A stretch of 20,868 nucleotides of DNA from UBA11996 sp964394975 (GTDB lineage: Bacteria > Chloroflexota > Dehalococcoidia > Lucifugimonadales > UBA826): the NCBI GenBank assembly GCA_964394975.1, contig CAYMZR010000029.1, forward strand, positions 1 to 20,868, read 5' to 3'. Under the pieces are notes generated by a model. It saw only the letters and a list, made by a program, of their open reading frames with translations. It was not told the origin of the DNA and made no database searches. This document shows positions 1 through 7,485 of the stretch, one piece after another. The stretch's first letter is position 1. The number at the start of each line of letters is the position of its first letter. Both the position numbers and the translations under genes were made by a program.

Positions 1-164
<164 letters not shown>

Positions 165-377
165 AAAAATAGTCCTCCTATTTCTTGATTTCCACCTTCT
201 AAACTAATACCACATATTAAGACTGTTCCTAACAAGTTACGCAAAACAGCCGCCCCTATCGGGAGCCAGTGGTAGATTGATGGTATGGTAAATCTTTTTA
301 TTAAGAAGTCAAGTTTCGAATATGAAATAATCAATATTAGGTTTGGCAATGAATCGCCACTGTTTGCACATTAATCA

Positions 378-893
378 ATGATTCTCGTTATTAATTATGA
401 CAATTCGCAGGGTGAATATGTGGGAGAGTACAATAGTACAGTGAATATAAGAATACCTCTTATTTTAACTTCGACATTAGCGAGGATTGTACTTGGATTG
501 CTTTTCTCATCCTTTGCTGCCTTCGTATCTTGGGTGATGTTCTTTCAGGGAAGCGGTTTGAACCAAGAGGTTTATTATTTAAAACAGAGCGTCGTTATCG
601 GTCTTCCTGCGGGTTTGGCTATTTCTTTGATCTGGTGGAATCCTGAAAGCCCTAACCTGATGATGATTTTTCAAGGCTTTACTATTGTTTTAATCAGTGT
701 GTTATCGCCTTTAGTGATAGTCAATCTAATAGGCATTGATTCAGGAACTACATTGGTAGGACCATCCCTTAGAGTTCCTGTGCTATCCATAACTGATATT
801 TTTAAAAAGATGATGTTGTCCGCAGTTCTAGCTGCTAATTTTACAGGTGCAGCTTTTTTCCTGTATCGGTCAGTGGTTCACCAAGAGATATAA
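378..893 (+). CDS. Unrecognised membrane protein with four hydrophobic segments
   Basis: I do not recognise a family. The 171-residue translation has about four hydrophobic stretches: roughly residues 27-56, 70-87, 94-118 and 146-163. The first of these follows a polar N-terminus. The segment around residues 84-92 (SLIWWNPES) and the loop at 120-135 are the main polar parts. The ATG at 378 has no clear ribosome binding site. A GTG at 441, preceded by GGGAGAG, would give a protein about 21 residues shorter starting just before the first membrane segment, so the start is uncertain. It ends before a hairpin at 906-926 and does not overlap a better ORF. Neighbours (a lipoprotein upstream on the other strand, NhaA convergent) do not suggest a function. 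Confidence 0.6.
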   Translation: MILVINYDNSQGEYVGEYNSTVNIRIPLILTSTLARIVLGLLFSSFAAFVSWVMFFQGSGLNQEVYYLKQSVVIGLPAGLAISLIWWNPESPNLMMIFQGFTIVLISVLSPLVIVNLIGIDSGTTLVGPSLRVPVLSITDIFKKMMLSAVLAANFTGAAFFLYRSVVHQEI

Positions 894-905
894 ATCGAGA
901 CTAGC

Positions 906-926
906 CGTCACCTTACAGCGGTGACG
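906..926. terminator. Hairpin between the membrane protein gene and nhaA
   Basis: A perfect 7-bp inverted repeat, CGTCACC (906-912) and GGTGACG (920-926), with a 7-nt loop. It lies between the convergent ends of the gene at 378-893 and nhaA. On the plus strand it is followed by ATTTCT, a poor U-tract. It could act as a weak terminator in either direction. Confidence 0.4.
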
Positions 927-1005
927 ATTTCTCCCGTGTCTTCGTAAAACCTTCACATAGCACCTGATACCTGATCGTTGATGGTCCATTCAGCAGGAAT
1001 CGGAA

Positions 1006-2181
1006 TCAAATATCGACCCCTTTTGTACTACTAATCCTCAATGTGAAATAGCCAAGTACTCCAGATGCCAGTGAAGCTGTTATAACCCCTAATCGGACTA
1101 AGGTTTGAAAATTTTCATCGTCGAAAGCTAACTCACCAATAAAAAGACTCATGGTAAATCCTATTCCTGCGAGCAGGGCCAGTCCACAATATTGTTTCCA
1201 ATCTACATTTGTAGGTAGCGAACAAAACTTAAATCTGATTCCAAGGTATGTAAACAGCATTACTCCAATCGGTTTGCCTAAAAGTAGACCTAGTCCTACC
1301 CCTAGTGTTATTGGTTCGACAAAAAAGTCTAGATTCAGTCCCTTAAGAGATACTCCTGCATTCGCTAGTGCAAATAGAGGCAAAATTAAAAATGCCACCC
1401 ACAAATGCAAACCATGTTCCAGGCGGTAAAGAGGAGCCGGCTCCAATTCATTATTAGATTTGTGAGGTGTTAGCATAGCCACGACAACGCCGGCAAGTGT
1501 GGCGTGTAGGCCAGATTTCAATACGCATACCCAGAGCAGGGTTCCCATTACCATGTAGGGAGATAATTCACTGACCTTTCTTCTATTGAGGGCTAAAAGA
1601 ATCAGGATGCATATGAAGGCGCCTCCCAGGGGCAGTAAAGACAAGTTTTCAGTATAAAAAACAGCGATTATGAGTATTGCCGCCAGATCGTCAATTATTG
1701 CTATAGAAACCAGCGTTAATTTCAAGGATTCTGGAACTCTACTTCCCAAAAGGGTTAATACCCCAAGAGCAAACGCTATGTCAGTTGCCGCAGGAATAGC
1801 CCAGCCCTGTATGGCGGTTGATTGTCCCCAATTAAGGGATATGTAAATTAGGGAAGGAACAATTAATCCTCCAAGGGCAGCGATCGCGGGTAAACTTATT
1901 TGAGACCGACTGGATAGTTGCCCGTCTAGTATTTCTCGCTTTATTTCTAAACTTACCAAAAGGAAGAAAATGGCCATTAACCCGTCATTTATCCAATGGT
2001 GAAAATTTTTGTCTATGGAAAAATTTCCAAGCTGAATCAATACTGGGGCGTGCAAAATATCATGGTAATAATTTTCTAGTGCGGAGTTACTAATCAGAAT
2101 AGCGATGATTGCAGCTATAACTAAAAGTATTCCTCCTGCAGACTCTAGAAGGAAAAATTCTCGAAGCATTTTTACGGGCAT
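1006..2181 (-). CDS. nhaA: Na+/H+ antiporter NhaA
   Basis: An inner-membrane antiporter that expels Na+ in exchange for H+, supporting sodium and pH homeostasis. The 391 residues match the normal NhaA length. Key residues are present: Asp134 in the AATDIAFALG helix break, the paired Asp164-Asp165 in AIIDDLAA that bind and translocate Na+, His226 in the pH-sensor-region motif GLHATLAGV, and Lys303 in LLGKPIGV (E. coli Lys300). The ATG follows an AGGAG site with good spacing. It is a single-gene unit, convergent with the membrane protein at 378-893 and divergent from the sugar kinase at 2262. A Na+ extruder fits a marine or saline setting. Confidence 0.96.
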   Translation of the reverse strand: MPVKMLREFFLLESAGGILLVIAAIIAILISNSALENYYHDILHAPVLIQLGNFSIDKNFHHWINDGLMAIFFLLVSLEIKREILDGQLSSRSQISLPAIAALGGLIVPSLIYISLNWGQSTAIQGWAIPAATDIAFALGVLTLLGSRVPESLKLTLVSIAIIDDLAAILIIAVFYTENLSLLPLGGAFICILILLALNRRKVSELSPYMVMGTLLWVCVLKSGLHATLAGVVVAMLTPHKSNNELEPAPLYRLEHGLHLWVAFLILPLFALANAGVSLKGLNLDFFVEPITLGVGLGLLLGKPIGVMLFTYLGIRFKFCSLPTNVDWKQYCGLALLAGIGFTMSLFIGELAFDDENFQTLVRLGVITASLASGVLGYFTLRISSTKGVDI

Positions 2182-2261
2182 AATATTCTCCTGAAAAATA
2201 CTACCTTGAATAGCAGATCAGAGGTATATGAATTACTCTCTTCTGGAGAGCAATAAAAGAA

Positions 2262-3110
2262 ATGGTTATGATGAAGCCTAGAATTCTTTCTTATGGTGAA
2301 ATAATTTTTGATTTGGTAGAGGGTAGACCTTTTTTGGGTGGAGCTCCATTAAATTTCGCGTGGTTTGTTAATCAATTGGGTGGAGAGGCTACCCTTATAA
2401 GTGCTGTGGGGAATGATGATTTGGGAGCAGAAGCTATATCAATCGTAGAAAACTACGGAATTAATGGTCACATAAATTTTTCTGGAGAACCCACTGGAAC
2501 GGCTATTGTAAACCCAGATGGTAAATTTGATCTTACCTACCCAGCTGCCTGGAACCAGATTGAGACCCCTGACTTGGAAGCAGGGATTTACGATCTGCTT
2601 TATGTAGGTACCTTGGCCCAAACGAGCTGCTTCAATAGTAAGCGACTTGCTGATCTGGTCCAAAGTGCTTCAACGAACGTTTTCCTAGATTTGAACCTTA
2701 GATATCCCTTTTACTCAAAAGAGATAATTTTCAATTCTCTACAGATGGCAAATATTGTCAAAGTGAATCTGGAGGAATGGCGAGAAATTAAAAGTCTTAC
2801 TTCTATTGAGGACCCCTTTTCTTTTATGGATTGTTTTCATTTGTCTCATTTGGCTATAACTATGGGATACGAAGGAGCGAAATTTTTCTTTGATGGACGA
2901 GAATTCCAATATCAACCTCGCAAAATAACTGAGGTAGATCCGACCGGAGCAGGGGATGCATTCAGTGCATGTTTTGCGATGGGTGTTTTATTGAGAATAC
3001 CCGAAATGAAAATTCTTAAAGTTGGGTGTGATGCAGGTGCTACTGTGGCAGGGAATCCAGGGGCTCACATGAAATTACCCAACTTTGTCAGAGACCAATT
3101 GCTCTTTTAA
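2262..3110 (+). CDS. PfkB-family carbohydrate kinase, fructokinase-like
   Basis: A cytoplasmic ATP-dependent sugar kinase of the ribokinase/PfkB family, 282 residues (family members are usually about 280-330). The N-terminal substrate region contains GEIIFDLVEG and the Gly-rich LGGAPLNFA (residues 25-33). The C-terminal PfkB signature DPTGAGDAF spans residues 226-234, with Asp232 as the expected catalytic base. The overall pattern resembles fructokinases more than ribokinases, but the sugar cannot be told from sequence alone. ATG codons lie at 2262, 2268 and 2271; GGAGAG at 2245-2250 best fits the first. That site can pair with CTCTC at 2236-2240, so it may sit in a small hairpin. The gene stands alone, with a tRNA gene convergent behind it. 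Confidence 0.88.
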   Translation: MVMMKPRILSYGEIIFDLVEGRPFLGGAPLNFAWFVNQLGGEATLISAVGNDDLGAEAISIVENYGINGHINFSGEPTGTAIVNPDGKFDLTYPAAWNQIETPDLEAGIYDLLYVGTLAQTSCFNSKRLADLVQSASTNVFLDLNLRYPFYSKEIIFNSLQMANIVKVNLEEWREIKSLTSIEDPFSFMDCFHLSHLAITMGYEGAKFFFDGREFQYQPRKITEVDPTGAGDAFSACFAMGVLLRIPEMKILKVGCDAGATVAGNPGAHMKLPNFVRDQLLF

Positions 3111-3127
3111 CTTGGTATGAAAAGGTT

Positions 3128-3213
3128 TGGTGCCGAAGGCGAGAGTCGAACTCGCACGAGTGTTACCTCAACGGTTTTTGAGACCGCCGCGTCTACCATT
3201 CCGCCACTTCGGC
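3128..3213 (-). tRNA. tRNA-Leu(CAA), CCA encoded
   Basis: Read on the minus strand, the gene folds as a class II tRNA. The 7-bp acceptor stem is GCCGAAG with CTTCGGC, followed by discriminator A and an encoded CCA (3128-3130). A D-arm follows (TGGCGGAATGGTAGACGC). The anticodon stem is GCGGT/ACCGT with loop CTCAAAA, giving anticodon CAA, which reads UUG leucine codons. A long variable arm has GAG/CTC pairing, and the T-arm contains GTTCGACTC. The long variable arm and CAA anticodon both fit leucine. A TATAAT-like -10 lies upstream at 3242-3247. Confidence 0.95.
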
Positions 3214-3217
3214 ATTT

Positions 3218-3243
3218 TAAGGAGTGTAATTAAGGAGTGTAAT
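3218..3243. repeat. Tandem 13-nt duplication in the tRNA-Leu leader
   Basis: Two perfect head-to-tail copies of TAAGGAGTGTAAT (3218-3230 and 3231-3243) lie immediately upstream of tRNA-Leu, between its 5' end and the probable -10 box. Confidence 0.85.
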
Positions 3244-3247
3244 TATA
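3242..3247 (-). promoter_or_regulatory. Probable -10 element of tRNA-Leu
   Basis: The minus strand reads TATAAT exactly, about 29 nt upstream of the mature tRNA 5' end. No convincing -35 hexamer was found at 16-18 nt. The second copy of the 13-nt duplication overlaps its edge. Confidence 0.45.
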
Positions 3248-3305
3248 GATAGGGTTGAGCTTACCTGCTAGAGGTGAATTGGACCCAGTTGAGGAACTCT
3301 CTAAA

Positions 3306-3506
3306 TTACATATCTATTTTTTTCTCTCCTGATAAATATCCTTCCGGATCTTTTTGAAATGCTATCTTGCAACCAGGGGCACAAAAATAATAAGAATTTC
3401 CTTCGTAGTCGTAGGATCCACCGTTGGGATTTTCCGTATTGACAGACATATGGCACACAGGATCAATCGCCTCGTCTTTAGGTTTTGAGAATAAAGGAAT
3501 TTTCAT
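3306..3506 (-). CDS. Small YHS-domain metal-binding protein
   Basis: A 66-residue cytoplasmic protein made almost entirely of one YHS domain. Diagnostic residues are DPVCHM (residues 16-21) and YYFCAPGCKIAF (about 39-50). These provide the conserved cysteines, one followed by His, the other in a CxxxC arrangement. YHS domains bind heavy metals and often occur next to, or fused to, copper-exporting ATPases. It follows copA on the same strand after 18 nt, with AAAAGG about 7 nt before its ATG, so the two are very likely co-transcribed. It may buffer or deliver copper to the pump; this is inference from family and position. Confidence 0.88.
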   Translation of the reverse strand: MKIPLFSKPKDEAIDPVCHMSVNTENPNGGSYDYEGNSYYFCAPGCKIAFQKDPEGYLSGEKKIDM

Positions 3507-3524
3507 TGTATGGCCTTTTGCTGT

Positions 3525-5978
3525 TTATAAATCACTATTTTTTAGACGAAGGGCATTTAGTACCACTGTTATTGAGCTTATACCCATTGCTGTTGCTGCT
3601 ATCACTGGGTTTAAGAATCCTCTATCCCCTATAAGTGGAGCTAGAAAATCTGGTACCGTTTGTGAAGTAAATAAAGGATACAAGATGCCAGCTGCTACTG
3701 GAACCAGCAACATGTTGTAAGCAAAAGCCCAGAACAGATTTTGTTTTATGGTCTTGATACAGGATTTACTTAATTGGATTGATTTGACTATAGAAAATAG
3801 TCTGTTGCCCAGTATAGTGATTTGAGCCGATTCAATTGCAATGTCGGTGCCGTTGCCCATGGCTATGCCCAAATCTGCTTGGGTAAGGGCCGGGGCATCG
3901 TTTATTCCGTCCCCAACCATGCAAACCTTTTTGCCACTCTGCTGGAGTTTTGATATATATTTAGCTTTGTCTTGAGGCAGTAAATTGGATTCATGCTTCC
4001 CTATACTGAGTTCGTTGGCCACCGTTTCAACGACTGCTTTTGCGTCTCCACTCAGTAATATTAGGTCCAAGTTCATATTTTGTAGCTGGCTTATAGTTTC
4101 CTTTGCATCGCCTCGGATAGTGTCTGAAACCAAAATTGAACCCGCATACTTTCCTTCAACTGCCACGTGAATTTCTCCAAGGCTGTCGGGGTTTGAGTTC
4201 TGTAAAAGTTCTACTTGATGAGTTTCAAGGAAAGCTTTATTCCCCACTAGTATTTCCTTATCATCCTTCGTTCCCGAGGCACCTAATCCAGGGAAAGCTT
4301 GGAATTTGTAAACGTCGTACGTTTCAATATTTTGTGAGGCACATTCAGACATAATCGCTTTTGCTAAAGCATGCTCGGAATTTTTTTCTACGGCCCCAGC
4401 GTATTTTAAAATCTCAGTTTCCGAAAATTCTCTCATGGGCGTTATATGACTGACTTTCGGGTTTCCATTGGTAAGAGTTCCCGTCTTATCGAATATCACG
4501 GCATCAACTTTTTGAAGGGTTTCTATTGCCAGAGCATCTCTGTATAAAATGCCATTTTCTGCGCCTTTTCCGCTGCCCACCATTATTGCTATCGGAGTGG
4601 CCAGACCCATTGCGCATGGACAAGCAATTACAAGTACGGCTACTGCCGCTATTGTGGCGTAGGAATGTTCAGGGGCCGGACCCCAAAGCATCCATGTTAA
4701 GAAGGTTAAAAATGATACAAATAGAATAATCGGTACTAACAATGCGGCCAATTTGTCAGCAATGCGCTGAATTGGAGCCTTTGATGCTTGTGTGTCCTCG
4801 ATCAAGGAAATTATCTTTGAATAAACAGTGTTTTCACAAAGTGCTTCCGTAACTATCTTTATGTTGCCTGTGCCGTTGATAGTGGAAGAAAAAACGGAAT
4901 CTCCGGTCTTCTTTATGGATGGAATACTTTCCCCAGTAAGGGAAGACTCATCTACTTCTGAAAATCCTTCAATTACTGAACCATCCACTGGAATAATCTC
5001 TCCCGGTTTAACAGCTACAATATCACCAATAACAAGGTCATCAACAGGAATAGTTTTTAATTCTGTGCCTTGGATGGTGGTTGCCATTTTGGGCGCTATT
5101 TCCATCAGTGATTTGATGGAATCGGTTGCCCTTCTTCGAGATTTTGATTCCAAATATCGTCCAAGTAAAACCATTCCAATTATTGCGCAGGAAGTTCCAA
5201 AATGGGTTTCGTGAAACGAATCATTTATACCTAGGAAATCACTTATAACTACGAATGTGCTGTACAAGTAAGCAGTTGACGTTCCTACTGCAATCAAGGT
5301 ATTCATATTGGTGGTTCGGTGACTTGCGGCATTCCAAGCGCTTGTGTAAAACTGAGAACCTGCCCAGAACTGAATGATAGTAGCAATTGTCAAGGCTAGA
5401 TATTGATGATTAAAAGGAAGTAAAGATACAAAATTAGGGATCATCGCAAACATGATAAATGCTGCCCCTGAGAGACTTGCAACGGCTTGTCGAATGATGA
5501 GTCTTTGGGCTCTTTCAGTTGAGCCATACCCCAAGTCCTCTTTGTCTATGTAAGATGATGAGTATCCAGCATTAGTGATTGCTAGCCTAATGGATGACAT
5601 CGATTCAAATCCTGGAATATATCTAACTTTTGCTGTTTCTGTAGCTAGATTTACGAATGCTTCTTCCACACCGGTTAATTTCGATATGGAGCTCTCAATG
5701 TGAGACACACAGGCAGCACATGTCATCCCTTCAATCGATAGGGTTATTGATTCAGAGCCTAATTTGTATCCTGCATTTTCAATTGCTGATTTGAGAGTAT
5801 CTTTCTGGATCTCACCATTCGGGATATGTACTGTGGCTTTTTCTGTAGCCAGATTTACTACTGCCTGCTCAACTTGCGGTAGGCTTTCGAGCGCTTCTCC
5901 CACGTGGGATACACAAGCAGCACATGTCATTCCGTCAACAGGAATAGTTATGGACGTTGCTTTTTGTTTATCGGCCAT
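3525..5978 (-). CDS. copA: Copper-exporting P1B-type ATPase, CopA-like
   Basis: A membrane pump that uses ATP to expel Cu+ from the cytoplasm. With the start chosen here it has 817 residues. Two HMA domains each carry GMTCAAC (residues 16-22 and 84-90). Further on are the TGE actuator motif (348-350), the membrane metal site CPC (453-455), the phosphorylated Asp497 in DKTGTLT, the SEHAL motif with His536 and the hinge GDGINDAP (689-696). The frame stays open up to 6068, but that extension crosses the lexA terminator, so translation cannot normally start there. The ATG at 5976-5978, with GGTGAG upstream, is preferred; an ATG at 5991-5993 is an alternative. A TATAAT box lies at 6021-6026. The YHS protein follows 18 nt downstream. 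Silver may also be a substrate, as is common in this family. Confidence 0.95.
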   Translation of the reverse strand: MADKQKATSITIPVDGMTCAACVSHVGEALESLPQVEQAVVNLATEKATVHIPNGEIQKDTLKSAIENAGYKLGSESITLSIEGMTCAACVSHIESSISKLTGVEEAFVNLATETAKVRYIPGFESMSSIRLAITNAGYSSSYIDKEDLGYGSTERAQRLIIRQAVASLSGAAFIMFAMIPNFVSLLPFNHQYLALTIATIIQFWAGSQFYTSAWNAASHRTTNMNTLIAVGTSTAYLYSTFVVISDFLGINDSFHETHFGTSCAIIGMVLLGRYLESKSRRRATDSIKSLMEIAPKMATTIQGTELKTIPVDDLVIGDIVAVKPGEIIPVDGSVIEGFSEVDESSLTGESIPSIKKTGDSVFSSTINGTGNIKIVTEALCENTVYSKIISLIEDTQASKAPIQRIADKLAALLVPIILFVSFLTFLTWMLWGPAPEHSYATIAAVAVLVIACPCAMGLATPIAIMVGSGKGAENGILYRDALAIETLQKVDAVIFDKTGTLTNGNPKVSHITPMREFSETEILKYAGAVEKNSEHALAKAIMSECASQNIETYDVYKFQAFPGLGASGTKDDKEILVGNKAFLETHQVELLQNSNPDSLGEIHVAVEGKYAGSILVSDTIRGDAKETISQLQNMNLDLILLSGDAKAVVETVANELSIGKHESNLLPQDKAKYISKLQQSGKKVCMVGDGINDAPALTQADLGIAMGNGTDIAIESAQITILGNRLFSIVKSIQLSKSCIKTIKQNLFWAFAYNMLLVPVAAGILYPLFTSQTVPDFLAPLIGDRGFLNPVIAATAMGISSITVVLNALRLKNSDL

Positions 5979-6020
5979 TCCTTTGCTCACCATACTTGAA
6001 ACCACGGGCCAACCTATTAA

Positions 6021-6026
6021 ATTATA
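6021..6026 (-). promoter_or_regulatory. Probable -10 of the copA-YHS operon
   Basis: TATAAT on the minus strand, just downstream of the lexA terminator and about 43-48 nt before the preferred copA ATG. No good -35 hexamer is seen at 16-18 nt, as may be expected for an activated promoter. I could not identify a CueR- or CsoR-type operator. Confidence 0.5.
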
Positions 6027-6035
6027 GTCTAATAA

Positions 6036-6065
6036 AAAAAGCCGACATTTAATGACGGCCTTTTT
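6036..6065 (-). terminator. Intrinsic terminator of lexA
   Basis: On the minus strand: a GCCG/CGGC stem, a T:T mismatch, an inner CAT/ATG stem with a TAA loop, then seven T. It lies 26 nt past the lexA stop and before copA. An A-run precedes the stem, so the structure is nearly symmetric and might also stop plus-strand transcripts. Confidence 0.85.
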
Positions 6066-6091
6066 CAAGATAAATTGGGAGGTTAACTGCG

Positions 6092-6736
6092 CTACATTGT
6101 CCTGACCACTCCAACCACTCGCCCTCTTACTGATACGTTTGCAGCTGCAACAGTGATAGGTTGCATGTATGAATTTGCAGGAACTAATTTTACTTTATCG
6201 CCTTCAAGGTAAAAATGTTTTAATGTGGCTTCTTCCCGGTCTTTCAACCAAGCTGCCACCATGTCACCGTTTTGCGGCTGTTCTATTGATTCCAGCAAGA
6301 CAAGGTCACCATCTCCCACCAACGCGTCAACCATAGATTCCCCTTTTACACGAAGTGCGAACACATTTTCCTTCCCTTTAGTCAGAAAAGGAGGTAGATC
6401 TACGTTGTCAAAATCAGTATCGTTCCATTGCTCCGTGTTTACTAGAGGTAGTGGTTCACCAGCTGCAATGCTTCCGACTACTGGGATAGATATCAGGTTT
6501 CTCAGAGTTGAAGTCGCAGTTTCCCCCAATAATTCAATGCCTCTAGATACTTCCCTGCGTCTCTGTAAATAGCCTTCGCGTTGGAGTATTTGTAGATTGT
6601 AGTCAACTACAGAAGTTGAGCTAATCTCGCATCCAGTTTGAATGTCCCTTACAGTAGGCGGGTAACTGTTCTTGCCCATGAAATCCTTAATATAATTAAG
6701 CATGGTCTGTTGTCGTTTTGATAAAGGTCGTTTCAT
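6092..6736 (-). CDS. lexA: SOS repressor LexA
   Basis: Transcriptional repressor of the DNA-damage (SOS) response that self-cleaves when RecA is activated. It has 214 residues from the ATG at 6734-6736, which has GGGAG 8 nt upstream; a GTG three codons earlier is in frame but less well placed. The N-terminal winged helix includes PPTVRDIQTGCEISSTSVV (residues 26-44). The cleavage site is Ala92-Gly93 in GSIAAGEPL. The catalytic pair is Ser134 in KGESM and Lys173 in EEATLKHF. All key residues are present, so the protein should be active. It sits alone between its own promoter/operator region and a strong terminator, upstream of copA on the same strand. Confidence 0.96.
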   Translation of the reverse strand: MKRPLSKRQQTMLNYIKDFMGKNSYPPTVRDIQTGCEISSTSVVDYNLQILQREGYLQRRREVSRGIELLGETATSTLRNLISIPVVGSIAAGEPLPLVNTEQWNDTDFDNVDLPPFLTKGKENVFALRVKGESMVDALVGDGDLVLLESIEQPQNGDMVAAWLKDREEATLKHFYLEGDKVKLVPANSYMQPITVAAANVSVRGRVVGVVRTM

Positions 6737-6783
6737 TTTTATCACTCCCTATTTTAAAGTTGGGATACAGAATAAGTACTAAT

Positions 6784-6821
6784 GTTCGGAACAAATTATC
6801 AGAACAAGTGTGCTATGTCAA
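6784..6821 (-). promoter_or_regulatory. lexA promoter with two LexA-like operator sites
   Basis: On the minus strand a perfect -35 TTGACA (6816-6821) is followed after 15 nt by GATAAT (6795-6800). The spacer contains a GAAC-N4-GTGC sequence on the plus strand (6802-6813), one base from the Gram-positive-type LexA box core GAAC-N4-GTTC. A perfect palindrome GTTCGGAAC (6784-6792) falls at the predicted transcription start. The placement fits LexA autorepression. Confidence 0.7.
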
Positions 6822-6865
6822 TTAATTTTAGGTTATATCGTGATGTGATTTTTAGTGAATATTCG

Positions 6866-6895
6866 TTGACCCTCTAAAAGTTACAGTGCTACACT
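6866..6895 (+). promoter_or_regulatory. Probable promoter of the cupredoxin lipoprotein gene
   Basis: TTGACC (6866-6871), an 18-nt spacer and TACACT (6890-6895), with predicted start near 6902. The layout matches that of the dnaN promoter at 8424-8453. Confidence 0.5.
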
Positions 6896-6942
6896 GAGAA
6901 TGTGAAAGATATCACCAATGCATCATGGTCCAAGGAGGAGAT

Positions 6943-7443
6943 ATGATCCGAAGATTAGTTGGAGGAGTGTGTATTACTGGGTTACTACTAAGTGCGTATG
7001 CCTGTGGTGAAAATGTGCCCCCAAAAGGAAGTCACAACGAAGTTCAAGCCGCACCTATTGTTTCAACTTCTTCTAGCCAGGCTTCTATTTCAGCTGCTGC
7101 GCCTCCGCCTCCTGTAACAACATCTTCTCAATCTAATGCTACTTCCGCTTCAGCCTCATCCCCGGCAGATTATTCCTTAGATATTGCTATGAATGATGCT
7201 AATGCCGACTACTCGTTCAATCCTCGTGATATAACAGTGAAGGCTGGTGAAACAGTAACTTTGAAACTTACATCTGCAAATGAGTTTCATAGCTTCACGG
7301 TAGATGATCTTGGCATTGATGTAGAAGTTGATGCTGGTACGACTGAAGAAATCACATTCACTTTCTCAGATTCCGGTTCATTTGATCTGATCTGCATACC
7401 GCATGAATCTCTTGGTATGGTAGGCAAGATAATAGTTCAATAA
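6943..7443 (+). CDS. Blue-copper (cupredoxin/plastocyanin-like) lipoprotein
   Basis: An exported, membrane-anchored protein with a type 1 copper domain, likely an electron carrier or copper-binding protein outside the cytoplasm. It has 166 residues from the ATG at 6943, which follows AAGGAGGAG; an upstream in-frame ATG at 6925 is less likely. The signal peptide ends at Cys21 (SAYA-C, a loose lipobox). Residues 25-84 are a Ser/Ala/Pro linker. The cupredoxin domain spans about 85-166 and has the full ligand set: His116 in NEFHSF, then Cys151, His154 and Met159 in CIPHESLGM. It shares the region with copA, YHS and YceI-like genes. The partner redox protein is not identifiable. Confidence 0.9.
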   Translation: MIRRLVGGVCITGLLLSAYACGENVPPKGSHNEVQAAPIVSTSSSQASISAAAPPPPVTTSSQSNATSASASSPADYSLDIAMNDANADYSFNPRDITVKAGETVTLKLTSANEFHSFTVDDLGIDVEVDAGTTEEITFTFSDSGSFDLICIPHESLGMVGKIIVQ

Positions 7444-7485
7444 TTGGCTCATTAATATCGGTTAGTGGCAGTTAGGTGTGCTGAG

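Noticed and set aside
1151..1429. A 92-codon plus-strand frame inside nhaA.
   Set aside because: Lies entirely antisense to a gene with all NhaA catalytic residues.
4828..5214. A 128-codon plus-strand frame inside copA.
   Set aside because: Antisense to the conserved actuator and metal-site region of CopA; no start signal or family match.
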